From positions 186,001 to 250,000 of the forward strand of contig NZ_FQVA01000001.1 in assembly GCF_900129095.1 (NCBI RefSeq): DNA of 64,000 nucleotides, read 5' to 3'. Below, in pieces: positions 43,588 to 56,657 of this stretch. The notes beneath the pieces are model-generated. The model searched no databases and was not told the origin of the DNA. It saw only the letters and a program-made list of their open reading frames with translations. The DNA is from Microbulbifer donghaiensis. Lineage in GTDB: Bacteria; Pseudomonadota; Gammaproteobacteria; Pseudomonadales; Cellvibrionaceae. The number at the start of each line of letters is the position of its first letter. The stretch's first letter is position 1. The translations under genes were made by a program, and so were the position numbers.

Positions 43588-44463
43588 TTAGCCGTCGCTA
43601 GGTTCCTCTTTTGCGGCGGTTTCCGCACTGTTGTACCAGAAGTTGTAATAGTCCTCGGTCACCAGCTGCTCGAGGTTGGTCGCTTCTTCCCGGGGGCAGA
43701 AAATGGTGACGGTCAGCACATCGTGCCCCAGTTCGTTGGTGGTGATGGCGACCTTGGCATCCGGCCCGGAAAGCTCGACACCCATGCGATGTTCAATGAA
43801 CTTGCAGTAGCGCTCGGCCACTTCGCGGAACGAGTCCGAATACTCGCGCACCCGCTCGGCGATAAATTTCTTGGCTTCAAACGGGTTGACCCCCTTGCTC
43901 TCGCGGACGATCGAGAAGGTGTGCTCGATATAGCGGCGCATGAAGTTAAGGTTCTTCACCGGCTTGGTGAAGAACACGCTGTTGGGGATATACAGTGTCG
44001 TGCCGGTGTAGCCGTTGCCGAGACCGTGAGGGTCAATTTCCAGCAGCGTGGTGCTCAGCCAGTCGCTGTCGATGACTTCGCCGAACTGGTCGCCGACCTT
44101 GACCCAGTCCCCCACGGTAAAGGAGCGCATGCCCGCCTGGAAGACACCGCCGACAAAGCACTGCACAAACTCCCGTAGTGCGATCACGATCGCCACGGAG
44201 AAGGCGGCAATCGACAGCGCAAACTCGCGCAGCTCGGCGACCCAGATGGCGATAAGCGCGATCACCAGGAACAGGTTGCCGTAATTGTGCACGGTGTTGA
44301 TGCGGCGGCGCTTATCCGCCTTCAACCAGTTGCTGCGGGCAATGGCCAGGGATATCAGCCAGCGCAGCAAAAGGATTATCGCGACAACGCAGAGGGTAAG
44401 GATGAGTTTGTTGTCGAGGATCTGCTCCAGAACTTCAGATCCAGTACTAAAGGAAAATTGCAT
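43588..44463 (-). CDS. MscS-family mechanosensitive channel
   Basis: A 291-residue small-conductance mechanosensitive channel. The ATG at 44461-44463 was chosen because the upstream 72 codons look non-coding. Three TM helices (about 20-45, 60-80, 82-105), a pore helix near residues 85-120, and the MscS beta domain (VGDWVKVGDQFGEVIDSDWLSTTL). The C-terminal domain is a longer alpha/beta cap. It protects against hypo-osmotic shock by releasing solutes. Convergent with the P460 gene (24-bp gap). Its own promoter lies in the 218-bp gap to the pirin gene. Confidence 0.88.
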   Translation of the reverse strand: MQFSFSTGSEVLEQILDNKLILTLCVVAIILLLRWLISLAIARSNWLKADKRRRINTVHNYGNLFLVIALIAIWVAELREFALSIAAFSVAIVIALREFVQCFVGGVFQAGMRSFTVGDWVKVGDQFGEVIDSDWLSTTLLEIDPHGLGNGYTGTTLYIPNSVFFTKPVKNLNFMRRYIEHTFSIVRESKGVNPFEAKKFIAERVREYSDSFREVAERYCKFIEHRMGVELSGPDAKVAITTNELGHDVLTVTIFCPREEATNLEQLVTEDYYNFWYNSAETAAKEEPSDG

Positions 44464-44681
44464 TGTTGTTACTACGAATAAATGTCGCTGTGCGATAACC
44501 AAGCTTAGCCGACTGGGATTGGCGCGCCGCGGACAGTCGGCGAGTGGGATTGCGCGCCCGAAAACGCGGGCCACACTGTAGCGTTTCACATCGGGAAATG
44601 TAAGAGGCGTGCGCGCTAGTGGCGAAAAAATAGTAGCGCTATAGTTAACCCCCAACATCTGGAAGGCTTCCGGAAGCAATC

Positions 44682-45599
44682 ATGAGTAACGTGACCAAAG
44701 AGGTCGAACAGGAATGTTTCGTTCTTGAGGGTTGTGGAGCCCTGCAGGAGATAGTGCGGCCAAGGGAAAAGGAACTCGGGGGCTTTTCCGTTAGGCGCTG
44801 TCTGCCCAGCCGCGAACGGCAGATGGTTGGCCCCTGGATCTTTTTCGACCATATGGGCCCCGCGGATTTCCCGGCGGGCCAGGGCATAGACGTGCGCCCA
44901 CACCCACATATCGGCATTGCCACGGTGACGTATCTGTTCGAGGGTGAGATCCTGCACCGGGATTCACTCGGAAGCCTGCAGCAGATTCGTCCCGGGGATA
45001 TCAACCTGATGGCGGCGGGGCGTGGCATCGTCCATTCCGAGCGGGAGCGCCCGGAAGTGCGCGATATCGACCACCGCCTGCACGGGCTGCAGCTGTGGCT
45101 GGCACTGCCAGAAGCTAACGAGGAAATGGCGCCTGAATTCCACCACTACCCATCGGCAGATATTCCAGCACTGAACGTCGATGGCGTCCCCATCCGCGTC
45201 ATTATGGGTACCGCCTACGGTGTCACGTCTCCCGTCAAGACCTTCGCCGAAACCCTCTACGTTGAAGCCCACCTACGAGCCGGGCAGAAAATCACGCTAC
45301 CGGAAGCCCAGGAGAGAGCCGTCTACGTGGCCGGCGGCAACCTGACAGCGCGGGATTCCGAGATTCCGGAATTTTCGCTGGCAATGTTTGCCAAGCAACC
45401 CGGTGTGGTGCTGGAGGCCACCGAAGAAAGCCGCATCGCCATCATTGGCGGCGAGCCGTTAGGTAAGCGCTGCATCGTCTGGAATTTTGTCTCCAGTCGC
45501 GCGGAGCGCATCGATCAGGCCGTACAGCAGTGGAAGGACGGCGGTTTTCCACGAGTGCCCGGTGACGAGACTGAATTCATTCCGTTTCCGGACAAATAA
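44682..45599 (+). CDS. pirin family protein
   Basis: A 305-residue bicupin. The iron-site residues of pirin are present: His74 and His76 (VRPHPHIG), His118 and Glu120 (GRGIVHSE). Some pirins have quercetinase activity; others bind metabolic enzymes. The N-terminal extension of about 20 residues is slightly long. Single gene, divergent from the channel gene and convergent with a small exported protein (16-bp gap). No regulatory motif recognised. Confidence 0.9.
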   Translation: MSNVTKEVEQECFVLEGCGALQEIVRPREKELGGFSVRRCLPSRERQMVGPWIFFDHMGPADFPAGQGIDVRPHPHIGIATVTYLFEGEILHRDSLGSLQQIRPGDINLMAAGRGIVHSERERPEVRDIDHRLHGLQLWLALPEANEEMAPEFHHYPSADIPALNVDGVPIRVIMGTAYGVTSPVKTFAETLYVEAHLRAGQKITLPEAQERAVYVAGGNLTARDSEIPEFSLAMFAKQPGVVLEATEESRIAIIGGEPLGKRCIVWNFVSSRAERIDQAVQQWKDGGFPRVPGDETEFIPFPDK

Positions 45600-45615
45600 C
45601 TCCAATGCGCGGGGT

Positions 45616-46065
45616 CTATTGGACTCTTTCGTCTAGCACCCGCAATTCAGCGACATGTTTGAGGCCATGATCGCAGTAGTTAGAGATGGTGATGGTCTGT
45701 TGACCCGGACGCAGGGCGCGCACAATCGACTCGGAACCCCGTACATCGACAACGTCGGAAGAACCCGATATCGATATCACCAGCGGAACCGACGCCACAA
45801 ACCGGTTATTCGCGTCATAGGCCCGCACGACCAGTTTATCGGGGTGCCAGCTTTCCCCCGGGTGCAAGGTGACAACCTTCGGTTCAATTTCGAAGCGAAC
45901 CGGCTTTCCGGCACTGGCGCAGGCTTCTGCACTGGTATCAATGGTGAACATGCGCCAGCCGGCCTCGATGGATTCATGCGGCGTCAGCGAGCTTTTCCCT
46001 TCGGCGATGACGCCGGCAATTGCCGCAAGCGGCAACAGTGCGAACATCAACAGCGGCGTGCGCAT
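45616..46065 (-). CDS. exported protein with Big2-like Ig domain, function unknown
   Basis: A 149-residue protein with a signal peptide (MRTPLLMFALLPLAAIAGVIA). The mature part is beta-rich; the VVTLHPGESW ... LRPGQQTITISNYC pattern resembles bacterial Ig-like (Big2) domains used in surface or envelope proteins. It has two Cys (near residues 49 and 131) that could pair. It follows the next gene on the same strand with a 15-bp gap, so the two probably form an operon of exported proteins. Confidence 0.6.
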   Translation of the reverse strand: MRTPLLMFALLPLAAIAGVIAEGKSSLTPHESIEAGWRMFTIDTSAEACASAGKPVRFEIEPKVVTLHPGESWHPDKLVVRAYDANNRFVASVPLVISISGSSDVVDVRGSESIVRALRPGQQTITISNYCDHGLKHVAELRVLDERVQ

Positions 46066-46080
46066 CGGGACAATAGGCCT

Positions 46081-46554
46081 CTAGAAGTTCTGGTGGGAGC
46101 AGTCGCGGGCACTGAGTCCGTAAATAAACCAGGTCATGATTTTCCAGTCGCCATTCAGTTTGGCCAGGGAGAGTATGTTGCAGAAATCTTTCAGCCTGGG
46201 GTCCGGTGCGGACGGCCGTCGGAATGCAACCAGCACCGCTGCCGAGCCGTCGGCGCCCACCGCCTGATTTTCTATATCGAAGGCAGTAAACGGATGGGAA
46301 TCCACACAAAATTGTTCTCGATAGATTTCCACCATTTTCGCGCCCAACTCCGGACTGGTGTCGAAGCCGGGCATCTGGCCGATATAGAAGACCGGCGTGG
46401 CGGCAAAGTGGGCACCAGCGACATCGGCAGCGCTCTTGGAATGATCGGGAAAGTCCTTGAGGAAGCGCTGGGTAAAATTCCACAGTTCTCGCGATTCGTC
46501 GGCGCAGGCCGCGCTCGATAACAAGACAAAAGCAGACAGAAATACGAACTTCAT
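46081..46554 (-). CDS. exported protein of unknown function (possible NTF2-like fold)
   Basis: A 157-residue protein with signal peptide MKFVFLSAFVLLSSAACA. The alternation of a helix-rich first half with DIENQAVGADGSAAVLVAFRR and LNGDWKIMTWFIYG suggests an NTF2/SnoaL-like cone fold, but the match is by eye. Mature Cys residues near 84, 125 and 152 allow a disulfide. It lies 15 bp upstream of the Ig-like protein gene. Confidence 0.55.
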   Translation of the reverse strand: MKFVFLSAFVLLSSAACADESRELWNFTQRFLKDFPDHSKSAADVAGAHFAATPVFYIGQMPGFDTSPELGAKMVEIYREQFCVDSHPFTAFDIENQAVGADGSAAVLVAFRRPSAPDPRLKDFCNILSLAKLNGDWKIMTWFIYGLSARDCSHQNF

Positions 46555-46667
46555 GGTGGCCGGGCAATTTTGACAGAGGGCGTATCAGATAGTGGCTGGC
46601 TTCATTTTCAAAAACCAGTAATCCGGAATTTTTGTCGTGGGAGTTGGCCTCGGCTCGAGTTCGCTCA

Positions 46668-47873
46668 CTAAATCTCGCGCTCTTTCAGGGTTGTGCCGTC
46701 TTCGATACGCTCACTGGGATGTAGCACGACTTTTTCCCCGGGAGTGATGCCTTCGAGAATCTCGGCCATTTGTCCGTTGTTGTGACCCACTTTTACAGTC
46801 GTGCGGACAGCGCGATCATCCACCACCTTGAACAGGGCCCATTGCCCCTTGTGGCGAAACAGGGCGCCGGTTGGCACCTGCACCACTTCATCGGCACGCC
46901 ATATCTCGATTGCGGCGTCGACACGATAGCCGTGGCCGAGGCGCGACCAGACTTCTTTTGGGTCGACAAAATCGATAATGACATTGACCCGCTGCTCCTC
47001 GATACCGAGGGCGGAGATCTTGGTAAAGCCGAAGGGTTCCACCAGGCGCACCCGGCCATTGAGCGGCTGGTCGCCACCCCAACTGGTGATCTGCACCGGC
47101 GCGCGCCTTTCGACCCTGACGGCATCGCGGGACAGCAGGTCGACGACAATTTCCAGATTCCCCGGATCGCCGATTTCCAGCAGCGGTGTCCCCGCGGGGA
47201 CTACTCTCTCACTCTCCTGGGAAATGCGCAGTACGCTGCCACTGACCGGCGAGGTGACCCGCACCAGGTCCTCTTCATTGATTTCCATTTCGCCGGGTTC
47301 AATCAGCGCGGCGCGGGCGTTCTCCAGCTCTCCCTCGCGCATACGCTCCGCGGCGTGGGCGGTATCGAGTGAGGCTTCGGCACTGTCGAGCGCTAGTTCG
47401 AAGCGGTCCAGTTCCACCTCGGAAATATGCCCCTTCTTGACCAGTTTGCGCGCCCGTTTGGCATCGGACTGGGCGAATGCAAGCTTGGCTTCGGCATCGC
47501 GGCGCTCGGCAGCCGCCAGTTTGAGCGCTGCCTCGGCACTGCGGATTGCGGCCTCGGCCTGGCTGCGACTGCGTACGTCGAGGAACTGTGGCTGGGTCGG
47601 CAGCAGATCGGCGAGGTGGGTTTTGTTGGCAACCACTAGATCGCCGACTTCGCTTTCGATACGCAGGAGGTAACCCGTGAGAGGTGCAGAGACCACATAG
47701 ACATCGTGTACCCGGGTGTAACCCTCGTCGCTCACCGATACCTGCATGGGGCCGCGCCGCACCTCGTCCATATCCACCGGCACCGGCTCCGGCATAAAGG
47801 CGAAGACCAAAAAGATCAGCAGACCGGCAAGCAGTGCCAGGGCGATGAGGCGCTTGATCAGTTTCCTGCTCAT
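46668..47873 (-). CDS. HlyD-family adaptor of ABC exporter
   Basis: A 401-residue membrane-fusion protein. TM helix at 9-28, barrel-sandwich half-motifs near 60-80 and 205-235, and a coiled-coil hairpin (about 100-190, Ala/Glu/Arg-rich). It starts 1 bp after the permease stop. With the MacB-like permease and ATPase upstream it forms a tripartite exporter like DevBCA or MacAB, requiring an outer-membrane channel encoded elsewhere. Substrate unknown. Confidence 0.88.
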   Translation of the reverse strand: MSRKLIKRLIALALLAGLLIFLVFAFMPEPVPVDMDEVRRGPMQVSVSDEGYTRVHDVYVVSAPLTGYLLRIESEVGDLVVANKTHLADLLPTQPQFLDVRSRSQAEAAIRSAEAALKLAAAERRDAEAKLAFAQSDAKRARKLVKKGHISEVELDRFELALDSAEASLDTAHAAERMREGELENARAALIEPGEMEINEEDLVRVTSPVSGSVLRISQESERVVPAGTPLLEIGDPGNLEIVVDLLSRDAVRVERRAPVQITSWGGDQPLNGRVRLVEPFGFTKISALGIEEQRVNVIIDFVDPKEVWSRLGHGYRVDAAIEIWRADEVVQVPTGALFRHKGQWALFKVVDDRAVRTTVKVGHNNGQMAEILEGITPGEKVVLHPSERIEDGTTLKEREI

Positions 47874-47874
47874 T

Positions 47875-50253
47875 TCACTCCCGGGTTTTCAGCACGGCGA
47901 TCAGGTCCAGTTGATTGATCCGGCGCCGCACCAGTAGTCCGGACGCCAGCGCCGCAACCACCACCACCAGGACCGCATACCCATAGGTTGACGATGACAC
48001 CAGCAACGGAATGCGAAACAGCTCGGTGTTGAAGGATTGCACCAGCGTCCAGGCCAGCAGGTAGCCGAGCAGCGCGCCGAGCGGCAGTGCGGCGAGTGTC
48101 AGTAATGCGAGCTCGCCCAGGAGAATATAAGACACCTCGCCGCGGGTGAGCCCGAGCACACGCAGGCTGGCCAGCTCACGGGCGCGCTCGGACAGGGAGA
48201 TACGCGCACTGTTGTACACGACCCCCACAGCGATCAGGCCGGCAAACAGCGTATTGAAAAATACGAAGGTGCCGAGGCTCTCCTGCAGTGTCTCGTAGAA
48301 CGCATTCTGTGCCTGCTCCTGCAGGCTGACGCCGGCCACCACCGGGGTACTCTTTAACTCTGCGTAGAGCGCATCGGTCTGGTCCGGGTCCACCAGCAGA
48401 TAGGCACCGGAGATGGCGATATCCTCCTTCAGCAGGCGGTTGAGACTTTCCAGGTCCATGTAAGCCTGAGTCCCCATAAAGGTTTTTACGATGCCCGCCA
48501 CGGTGATCTCCAGTTCCGGGCGCCGCCCGGTGCGCACCTCAACGCGCAGTGATTCGCCGGCGCCGATCGCGAGTAACTCTGCCAGTTTGTCCGACAGGAC
48601 CAGACCATGGCGGGGCAGGGGCACCGGGTGCAGATCAGTATCGACCAGTCGCCCGAGATCGGCGCTGGGGGTCAGGCCGATGATCGCCTCGCGCCGGCTG
48701 CGCTGCCCGTTGCGCAGAACCACCGGCACGGCCCGAAACGGCTCGGCGGCCAACACGCCGGGTGCGTGTAATACGTCCTGCACGGCCCGCACATTGCGCG
48801 GTTCGACAAAATTGACCGTGACATCCTGGCGATCGATCACATTAAACGAGATATCAACCATATAAATCATCGCATCCAACGAAAAACTCGAACCGATCAG
48901 CAACCCCATGGACATGGCAATTCCGATACTGGTCATGGCTGCGCGTTTGGGCCAGCGGTACAGGTGGCGCAGGATCATGCGCGAGGGCTGATCGATCCAG
49001 CGCGCAAGCTTTTCCAGCCAGCGCGCCGAGCGGCTGTAATCTGGCGGGGGTGGCGGCACCATGGCCACCGCTGGTTCCAGGCGCAGGACTTTCAATACCG
49101 ACGACGAGGTGCCCACCGCGGCGACGACCAGGCTGAAACCAATCGACAACAAATACACATCCGCCGGCGCGCGAAACAGCAGGAATGGGAATCTGAAGTA
49201 GTCCTGATACATACGCGCCAGGCCGTGGCCAAGCCACAGCCCGAGGATTACGCCAATCAGTATTCCGATTAATGTGATGGCGCCGATCATCTTCAGGTAG
49301 TGCAGTGCGACCGCCCTGTCGCAGTAGCCGAATGCCTTCAACAGGCCGATCTGCTCGCGCTCGGTATCGATCAGGCGACCCACCACCACATTCAGCAGGA
49401 AGGTGGCCACCAGCAAAAATATCGGCGGCAGCAATCTGCCCATGGTTTCCAGCTGCTGGATTTCATTGGTCAGAAACTGGTCGGAAATCTGCTGTGATCG
49501 CCCGTAGGCACCGGTGGCACCGTAGCGCTTCAGCAGGCGGTCGAGCCGCTCGAGCAGGGCGTCCTCACTGGATCCGGCCGAGGTCAGAATCACCGCTTCG
49601 TTGAATGCGCCGTCCAGATCGAAGGCATTCGCCAACGCCTCGCGGTTCATCCACAGCACGCCGAAGCGTTTTTTATCGGGGACGATTTCGCCCGGCGAAA
49701 TCGCGTACACATATTCCGGCGACTGCACTATGCCGGTAACCGTCAGTTTCTTCTTGGTGCCGTTTAGAATCGCATACAAGTGCGCGCCGGGTTCCAGCCG
49801 GTGCGCCTCGGCAAAGGCGTCCAGCGCCAGCACTTCCTCTTCGTGAATCGGGTCGGGATAGCGCCCGCGCCGCAAAACGATGTCATTGATATGGGGCCCG
49901 GCAATTCTGGCTAGCGACTGTATCTCGCCGGTGATTGGCGCGGCTGCGCCCTCCACATCGAGGATGACACCGGCGCGGATACGCGTCTCGGCGCGGCGCA
50001 CGTCGGGCAGGTCGTTGATCTGCTGGAGCAGCGCGTCGGGCGCGCGCTTCACCGGGGCCCAGACGTCGGCAAAGCGATAGCGCTCATAGTAGGCGGCGCG
50101 GGTTTCGGCCAGTGAGATCAGCATGCCCTTGGACATGATATACATACCCACACCGCAACCGATGACTACGGCGATGGCGAGCGCCTGGCCCTTGATCGCC
50201 CAGAGATCCCGGATCAGTTTGCGATCCAGCGGCCTGAGTAATTCGATCAGCAT
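47875..50253 (-). CDS. MacB/FtsX-type ABC transporter permease (large)
   Basis: A 792-residue inner-membrane permease with two FtsX modules: a TM helix near 25-45, a large periplasmic domain (50-240), three TM helices around 275-395, a TM near 440-460, a second periplasmic domain (~480-650) and three final TM helices (665-780). The ATG at 50253 is 2 bp after the ATPase stop. Length and duplicated layout match DevC/YbjZ-like or lipid-export permeases rather than the four-helix MacB type. Confidence 0.88.
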   Translation of the reverse strand: MLIELLRPLDRKLIRDLWAIKGQALAIAVVIGCGVGMYIMSKGMLISLAETRAAYYERYRFADVWAPVKRAPDALLQQINDLPDVRRAETRIRAGVILDVEGAAAPITGEIQSLARIAGPHINDIVLRRGRYPDPIHEEEVLALDAFAEAHRLEPGAHLYAILNGTKKKLTVTGIVQSPEYVYAISPGEIVPDKKRFGVLWMNREALANAFDLDGAFNEAVILTSAGSSEDALLERLDRLLKRYGATGAYGRSQQISDQFLTNEIQQLETMGRLLPPIFLLVATFLLNVVVGRLIDTEREQIGLLKAFGYCDRAVALHYLKMIGAITLIGILIGVILGLWLGHGLARMYQDYFRFPFLLFRAPADVYLLSIGFSLVVAAVGTSSSVLKVLRLEPAVAMVPPPPPDYSRSARWLEKLARWIDQPSRMILRHLYRWPKRAAMTSIGIAMSMGLLIGSSFSLDAMIYMVDISFNVIDRQDVTVNFVEPRNVRAVQDVLHAPGVLAAEPFRAVPVVLRNGQRSRREAIIGLTPSADLGRLVDTDLHPVPLPRHGLVLSDKLAELLAIGAGESLRVEVRTGRRPELEITVAGIVKTFMGTQAYMDLESLNRLLKEDIAISGAYLLVDPDQTDALYAELKSTPVVAGVSLQEQAQNAFYETLQESLGTFVFFNTLFAGLIAVGVVYNSARISLSERARELASLRVLGLTRGEVSYILLGELALLTLAALPLGALLGYLLAWTLVQSFNTELFRIPLLVSSSTYGYAVLVVVVAALASGLLVRRRINQLDLIAVLKTRE

Positions 50254-50255
50254 CG

Positions 50256-50990
50256 CTACCAACTCAGCTCGTGCGGATCGCAGGGGTGACTGTTGACTTC
50301 CATCTGCTGAATCTGTCCATCGGCCATGTGCAAAACGCGGTCGGCCATGGCGGCGATGGCGGCATTGTGGGTGATCACCATGGCGGTGGTACCGAGTTCG
50401 CGATTGACTCGCGCTATGGCCTCCAGCACCACGATTCCGGTTTTGCTGTCGAGTGCTCCGGTGGGCTCATCGCAGAACAGCACGCGCGGTTGCTTGGCAA
50501 TGGCGCGTGCTATGGCGACGCGCTGTTGTTCGCCACCGGACAATTGCGCGGGGAAGTGATCCATACGTTTGCCGAGGCCCACCAGTTCCAGCGCCCGCTC
50601 CGGTGCCATCGGGTTTTCCGCGATTTCGGTGACCAGTGCCACATTCTCCCGCGCGGTCAGACTCGGAATCAGGTTGTAGAACTGAAAGACGAAACCGACA
50701 TACTCCCGCCGGAATTTGGTCAGGTGCCAGTCGTCGAACGCGGTGAGCTCCCAGCTGTCGAAATAGACCCGTCCCTCGGTCGGTGAATCGAGCCCGCCGA
50801 GAATATTCAGCAGGGTCGACTTGCCGCTACCGGAAGGCCCCAGCAACACCACCATCTCGCCGCGCGGCACTTCCAGGTCCACACCGCGCAGCGCATATAC
50901 GCGGGATTCACCGCTGCCGTAGAACTTGGTCAGCTGCTCGGCGCGAAAGGCGGGGTGGTCGTCTCTATTCATGTTTATTGGCGTTTCCAT
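50256..50990 (-). CDS. ABC transporter ATP-binding protein (MacB/LolD type)
   Basis: A 244-residue ATPase. Walker A GPSGSGKS (51-58), Q-loop VFQFYNL, signature [15 protein letters not shown], Walker [13 protein letters not shown]. The ATG at 50990 is preceded by AAGG; a later ATG at 50972 is also possible. First gene of the ATPase-permease-adaptor operon, energising export. No drug-resistance or peptide marker nearby tells the substrate. Confidence 0.92.
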   Translation of the reverse strand: METPINMNRDDHPAFRAEQLTKFYGSGESRVYALRGVDLEVPRGEMVVLLGPSGSGKSTLLNILGGLDSPTEGRVYFDSWELTAFDDWHLTKFRREYVGFVFQFYNLIPSLTARENVALVTEIAENPMAPERALELVGLGKRMDHFPAQLSGGEQQRVAIARAIAKQPRVLFCDEPTGALDSKTGIVVLEAIARVNRELGTTAMVITHNAAIAAMADRVLHMADGQIQQMEVNSHPCDPHELSW

Positions 50991-51024
50991 GGCCCTTATG
51001 GGCGCAACCCGCATAGTTTAGTAA

Positions 51025-52697
<1,673 letters not shown>

Positions 52698-52698
<1 letters not shown>

Positions 52699-53105
52699 TG
52701 GACAGTTTCACCCTGCGGCTGTATTCGGCCATGGAGCAGCGGGAATTCGCCGGGGTCACTTCCTTTGTTGGCGAAGATCTGTCGGGCAGCTTCGGCATCC
52801 TCGCCGGGCATCAGCGTTGCATGACGTCGCTGGTGTTCGGCTTGGCCCGATTTCGCTGCGGTGGTGACGACTGGCAATATCTGGCGCTGCCTGGCGGGCT
52901 GCTCTATTTTCTCGACAATCACTTGCAGATTTATAGCCGCAGTTACCTGGTCGCCAGCGACTACGAGAGGATCTCGGCCCTGTTGCGACAGCAGTTACTG
53001 GCCGAGGAACAGAGCCTCCACGAGATGAAAGAAAGTTTGCGGCGCATGGAGGAATCAATACTGCGCCGGCTGTGGGAAGTCGGTCGCCGCAAGGCGCAGG
53101 AATAG
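52698..53105 (+). CDS. atpC: N-type ATPase epsilon subunit
   Basis: A 135-residue epsilon-like subunit: beta-sandwich first 85 residues (SFGILAGHQRCMTSL ... YLALPGGLLYFLDNHLQIYSR), then a helical hairpin tail. The ATG overlaps the beta stop (TGATG). The gene ends at TAG 53103-53105, inside a 12-bp tandem duplication that also gives the ribosome-site region of the next gene. Confidence 0.88.
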
Positions 53106-53116
53106 GCGCAGGAATA
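53093..53116 (+). repeat. 12-bp tandem duplication across atpC stop and atpQ leader
   Basis: GGCGCAGGAATA occurs twice head to tail. The first copy supplies the atpC stop; the second also has an in-frame TAG and places AGG upstream of the next ATG. A recent slippage event is likely. Confidence 0.7.
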
Positions 53117-53125
53117 GGTGCGGCC

Positions 53126-54384
<1,259 letters not shown>

Positions 54385-54422
54385 GGCTCCTCTGAATAAG
54401 TCCGTTAGCTCCGGAGAACATC

Positions 54423-55178
54423 GTGGAACTTAGCTGGTCGACATTCCTGCTGGAAATCATCAACTTCCTGGTGCTGGTATGGATACTGAAGCGGTTTTTC
54501 TATCGCCCGGTGCAGAGCGTGATCGCGCGTCGCCAGCAGGGTATCGAGCAGCGTCTGGCCAAGGCGGCGGAAATGGAGAGCTCAGCACAGGAACTGCAGC
54601 AAAAGTATCAGGGCCGACTCGAGCAGTGGCGCGGCGAGCGTGAGCAGGCCCGCGAATCCCTCGATATTGAGCTCAACGCCGAGCGCGAAAAGCGGCAAGC
54701 GGCCTTACAGCGGGAACTGGCGCAGCAGCGCGAAAAAGCCGCCGCCATGGAGCGCCGCCAACAGCAGGATCAGCAGCGCAAACTGGAACTGCAGGCACTG
54801 GAGCAGGGCAGCGAATTCGCCGCGCGGCTGCTGGAGCAGGCGGCGGGGCCGGAGCTGGAACAGCGCTTGGGAGATATGCTGGTCGACGCCCTGGAGGATC
54901 TCGATGATGTCCGGCTACAGCAGCTGCGCGCGCAGCTTTCCGAGCGGGATATGGTTGCGGAAGTGGCCAGCGCGTTTCCGCTGGCCGCGGAACTGCGGCA
55001 GAGGATCGCGGAACTGTTACGCGAACTATTGCAGCGCGAGGTGCAGTGTCATTACGTCGAGGATCCGGAACTGCTGGCCGGACTGCGTATCGGCATCGGG
55101 GGCTGGGAACTGGATGCCAATCTCCGCGACGAATTGCATGGTTTCGCACATTTGGCCCGCGAGCTCGCCGGTGCCTGA
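54423..55178 (+). CDS. atpF: N-type ATPase b subunit with delta-like C-terminus
   Basis: A 251-residue stator subunit with one TM helix (8-26), a long coiled coil (28-135, Gln/Glu/Arg-rich) and a C-terminal delta-like domain (~150-240). The extended b subunit replaces the missing delta gene, as expected in N-ATPases. GTG start after GGAG. The c-to-b gap is 38 bp, wider than the rest of the operon. Confidence 0.88.
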   Translation: MELSWSTFLLEIINFLVLVWILKRFFYRPVQSVIARRQQGIEQRLAKAAEMESSAQELQQKYQGRLEQWRGEREQARESLDIELNAEREKRQAALQRELAQQREKAAAMERRQQQDQQRKLELQALEQGSEFAARLLEQAAGPELEQRLGDMLVDALEDLDDVRLQQLRAQLSERDMVAEVASAFPLAAELRQRIAELLRELLQREVQCHYVEDPELLAGLRIGIGGWELDANLRDELHGFAHLARELAGA

Positions 55179-56657
55179 GTGGTGACCGGGGAACTGTTGT
55201 GCCGCCGCGCACAGTGGCTCAGCGAATATCGGCCGCGATTGCGCATTCGTGAGCGGGGGCGGGTGATCTCCGTCGGCGACGGCATCGCCTGGGTTGCCGG
55301 TTTGCCTACTGCAGCGATGGACGATGTCCTGAATTTTGACGACGGCAGCCGCGGCCTAGTATTCGACCTGACCGATGCGCTGGTTGGCGCGGTGCTACTG
55401 GCAGAAACCGAAAATCTTACGGCAGGCACTGCGGTGCGCCTGGCAGCCAGGCCGCTGGGTATCGTCGTGGGCGACTCATTGATCGGGCGGGTTGTCGATC
55501 CACTCGGCAATCCACTCGACGGCGGCGCGCCGCCGGATTGCCCCGACTGGCAGCGGCTGGAAAGTGCCTCGCCGACAATCGTCGAGCGGGACTTCGTGCA
55601 GCAGCCGCTCTACACCGGCAGCAAGGTGCTGGATACGCTGATTCCAATTGGCCGCGGCCAGCGCCAGCTACTGATCGGCGACGAGGGCCTGGGGCGCAGT
55701 TCCCTGGCCCTGGATACCGTGCTCAATCAGCGCGACCAGGATGTGCTCTGCGTCTATGTGCTCGTCGGCCAGAAGCGTTCGTCGGTGGTATCGACTATCG
55801 CACTGCTGCGCGATTCCGGAGCGCTCGATTACACGGTGGTGGTCGTGGCCGAGGCGAGTGCACTGCCGGGGCTGCAGCACCTGGCGCCTTTTGCCGGCTG
55901 CACTATCGCCGAGTACTGGATGCGTCGGGGCCGCCACACGCTGGTGGTCTTCGACGATCTCTCCACCCATGCCAAAACCTACCGCGAGCTGTCGCTGCTG
56001 CTGCGGCGGCCGCCGGGGCGCGAGGCTTTTCCCGGCGATATCTTTTCCGTACACGCACGGTTGCTGGAGCGCGCGACCTGTCTCAATGCGGCAGGCGGTG
56101 GCGGCAGCATGACCGCGCTGCCGATCGTCGAAACCAAACTGGGAGAAATTGCCGCATACATTCCCACCAATCTGATTTCCATCACCGATGGCCAGGTCTA
56201 TCTGGATCGGGATCTGTTTGCCGGAGGATTTCGCCCGGCGATCGATATCGGCAAGTCGGTGTCGCGTATCGGCGGGCGCGCCCAGCATGCGGCGATCAAG
56301 CGCGAGGCCGGACGCATGAAACTGGACTATCTGCAGTTTCTCGAGTTGGAGATGTTCACCCGTTTCGGCGCCAAACTGGAAGCCGGTATGGAAAGGGCTA
56401 TTCGCCGCGGCCGGCTGCTGCGTGAGATTCTCAAGCAGGAGCGCTTTTCCCCCCTGCCGATTGGCTTCCAGTTGGCGTGGATGGTCGCCTTTAACGACGG
56501 ACTGCTGGACGAAGTCGATGTGGGATCACTGCCCGGACTGCTGCAGCAACTGCGGACGAAAGTGGACGCTTGCAGCCTGGCCCTGGAGAGCGAGCGCGAT
56601 CAGTGGAGCGCGCTGGCGAAAGACTGGTTGCACCGGGCAGTGGAGGCGGCACCTTGA
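55179..56657 (+). CDS. atpA: N-type ATPase alpha subunit with altered P-loop
   Basis: A 492-residue non-catalytic subunit. The usual P-loop GxxxxGKT/S reads GDEGLGRSS at 167-175, so the nucleotide-binding Lys is Arg173. Other segments are typical: [46 protein letters not shown] start directly after the b stop (an adjacent GTG is equally possible). The stop overlaps the gamma TTG start. The Lys-to-Arg change may weaken or abolish nucleotide regulation by this subunit (inference). Confidence 0.92.
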   Translation: MVTGELLCRRAQWLSEYRPRLRIRERGRVISVGDGIAWVAGLPTAAMDDVLNFDDGSRGLVFDLTDALVGAVLLAETENLTAGTAVRLAARPLGIVVGDSLIGRVVDPLGNPLDGGAPPDCPDWQRLESASPTIVERDFVQQPLYTGSKVLDTLIPIGRGQRQLLIGDEGLGRSSLALDTVLNQRDQDVLCVYVLVGQKRSSVVSTIALLRDSGALDYTVVVVAEASALPGLQHLAPFAGCTIAEYWMRRGRHTLVVFDDLSTHAKTYRELSLLLRRPPGREAFPGDIFSVHARLLERATCLNAAGGGGSMTALPIVETKLGEIAAYIPTNLISITDGQVYLDRDLFAGGFRPAIDIGKSVSRIGGRAQHAAIKREAGRMKLDYLQFLELEMFTRFGAKLEAGMERAIRRGRLLREILKQERFSPLPIGFQLAWMVAFNDGLLDEVDVGSLPGLLQQLRTKVDACSLALESERDQWSALAKDWLHRAVEAAP

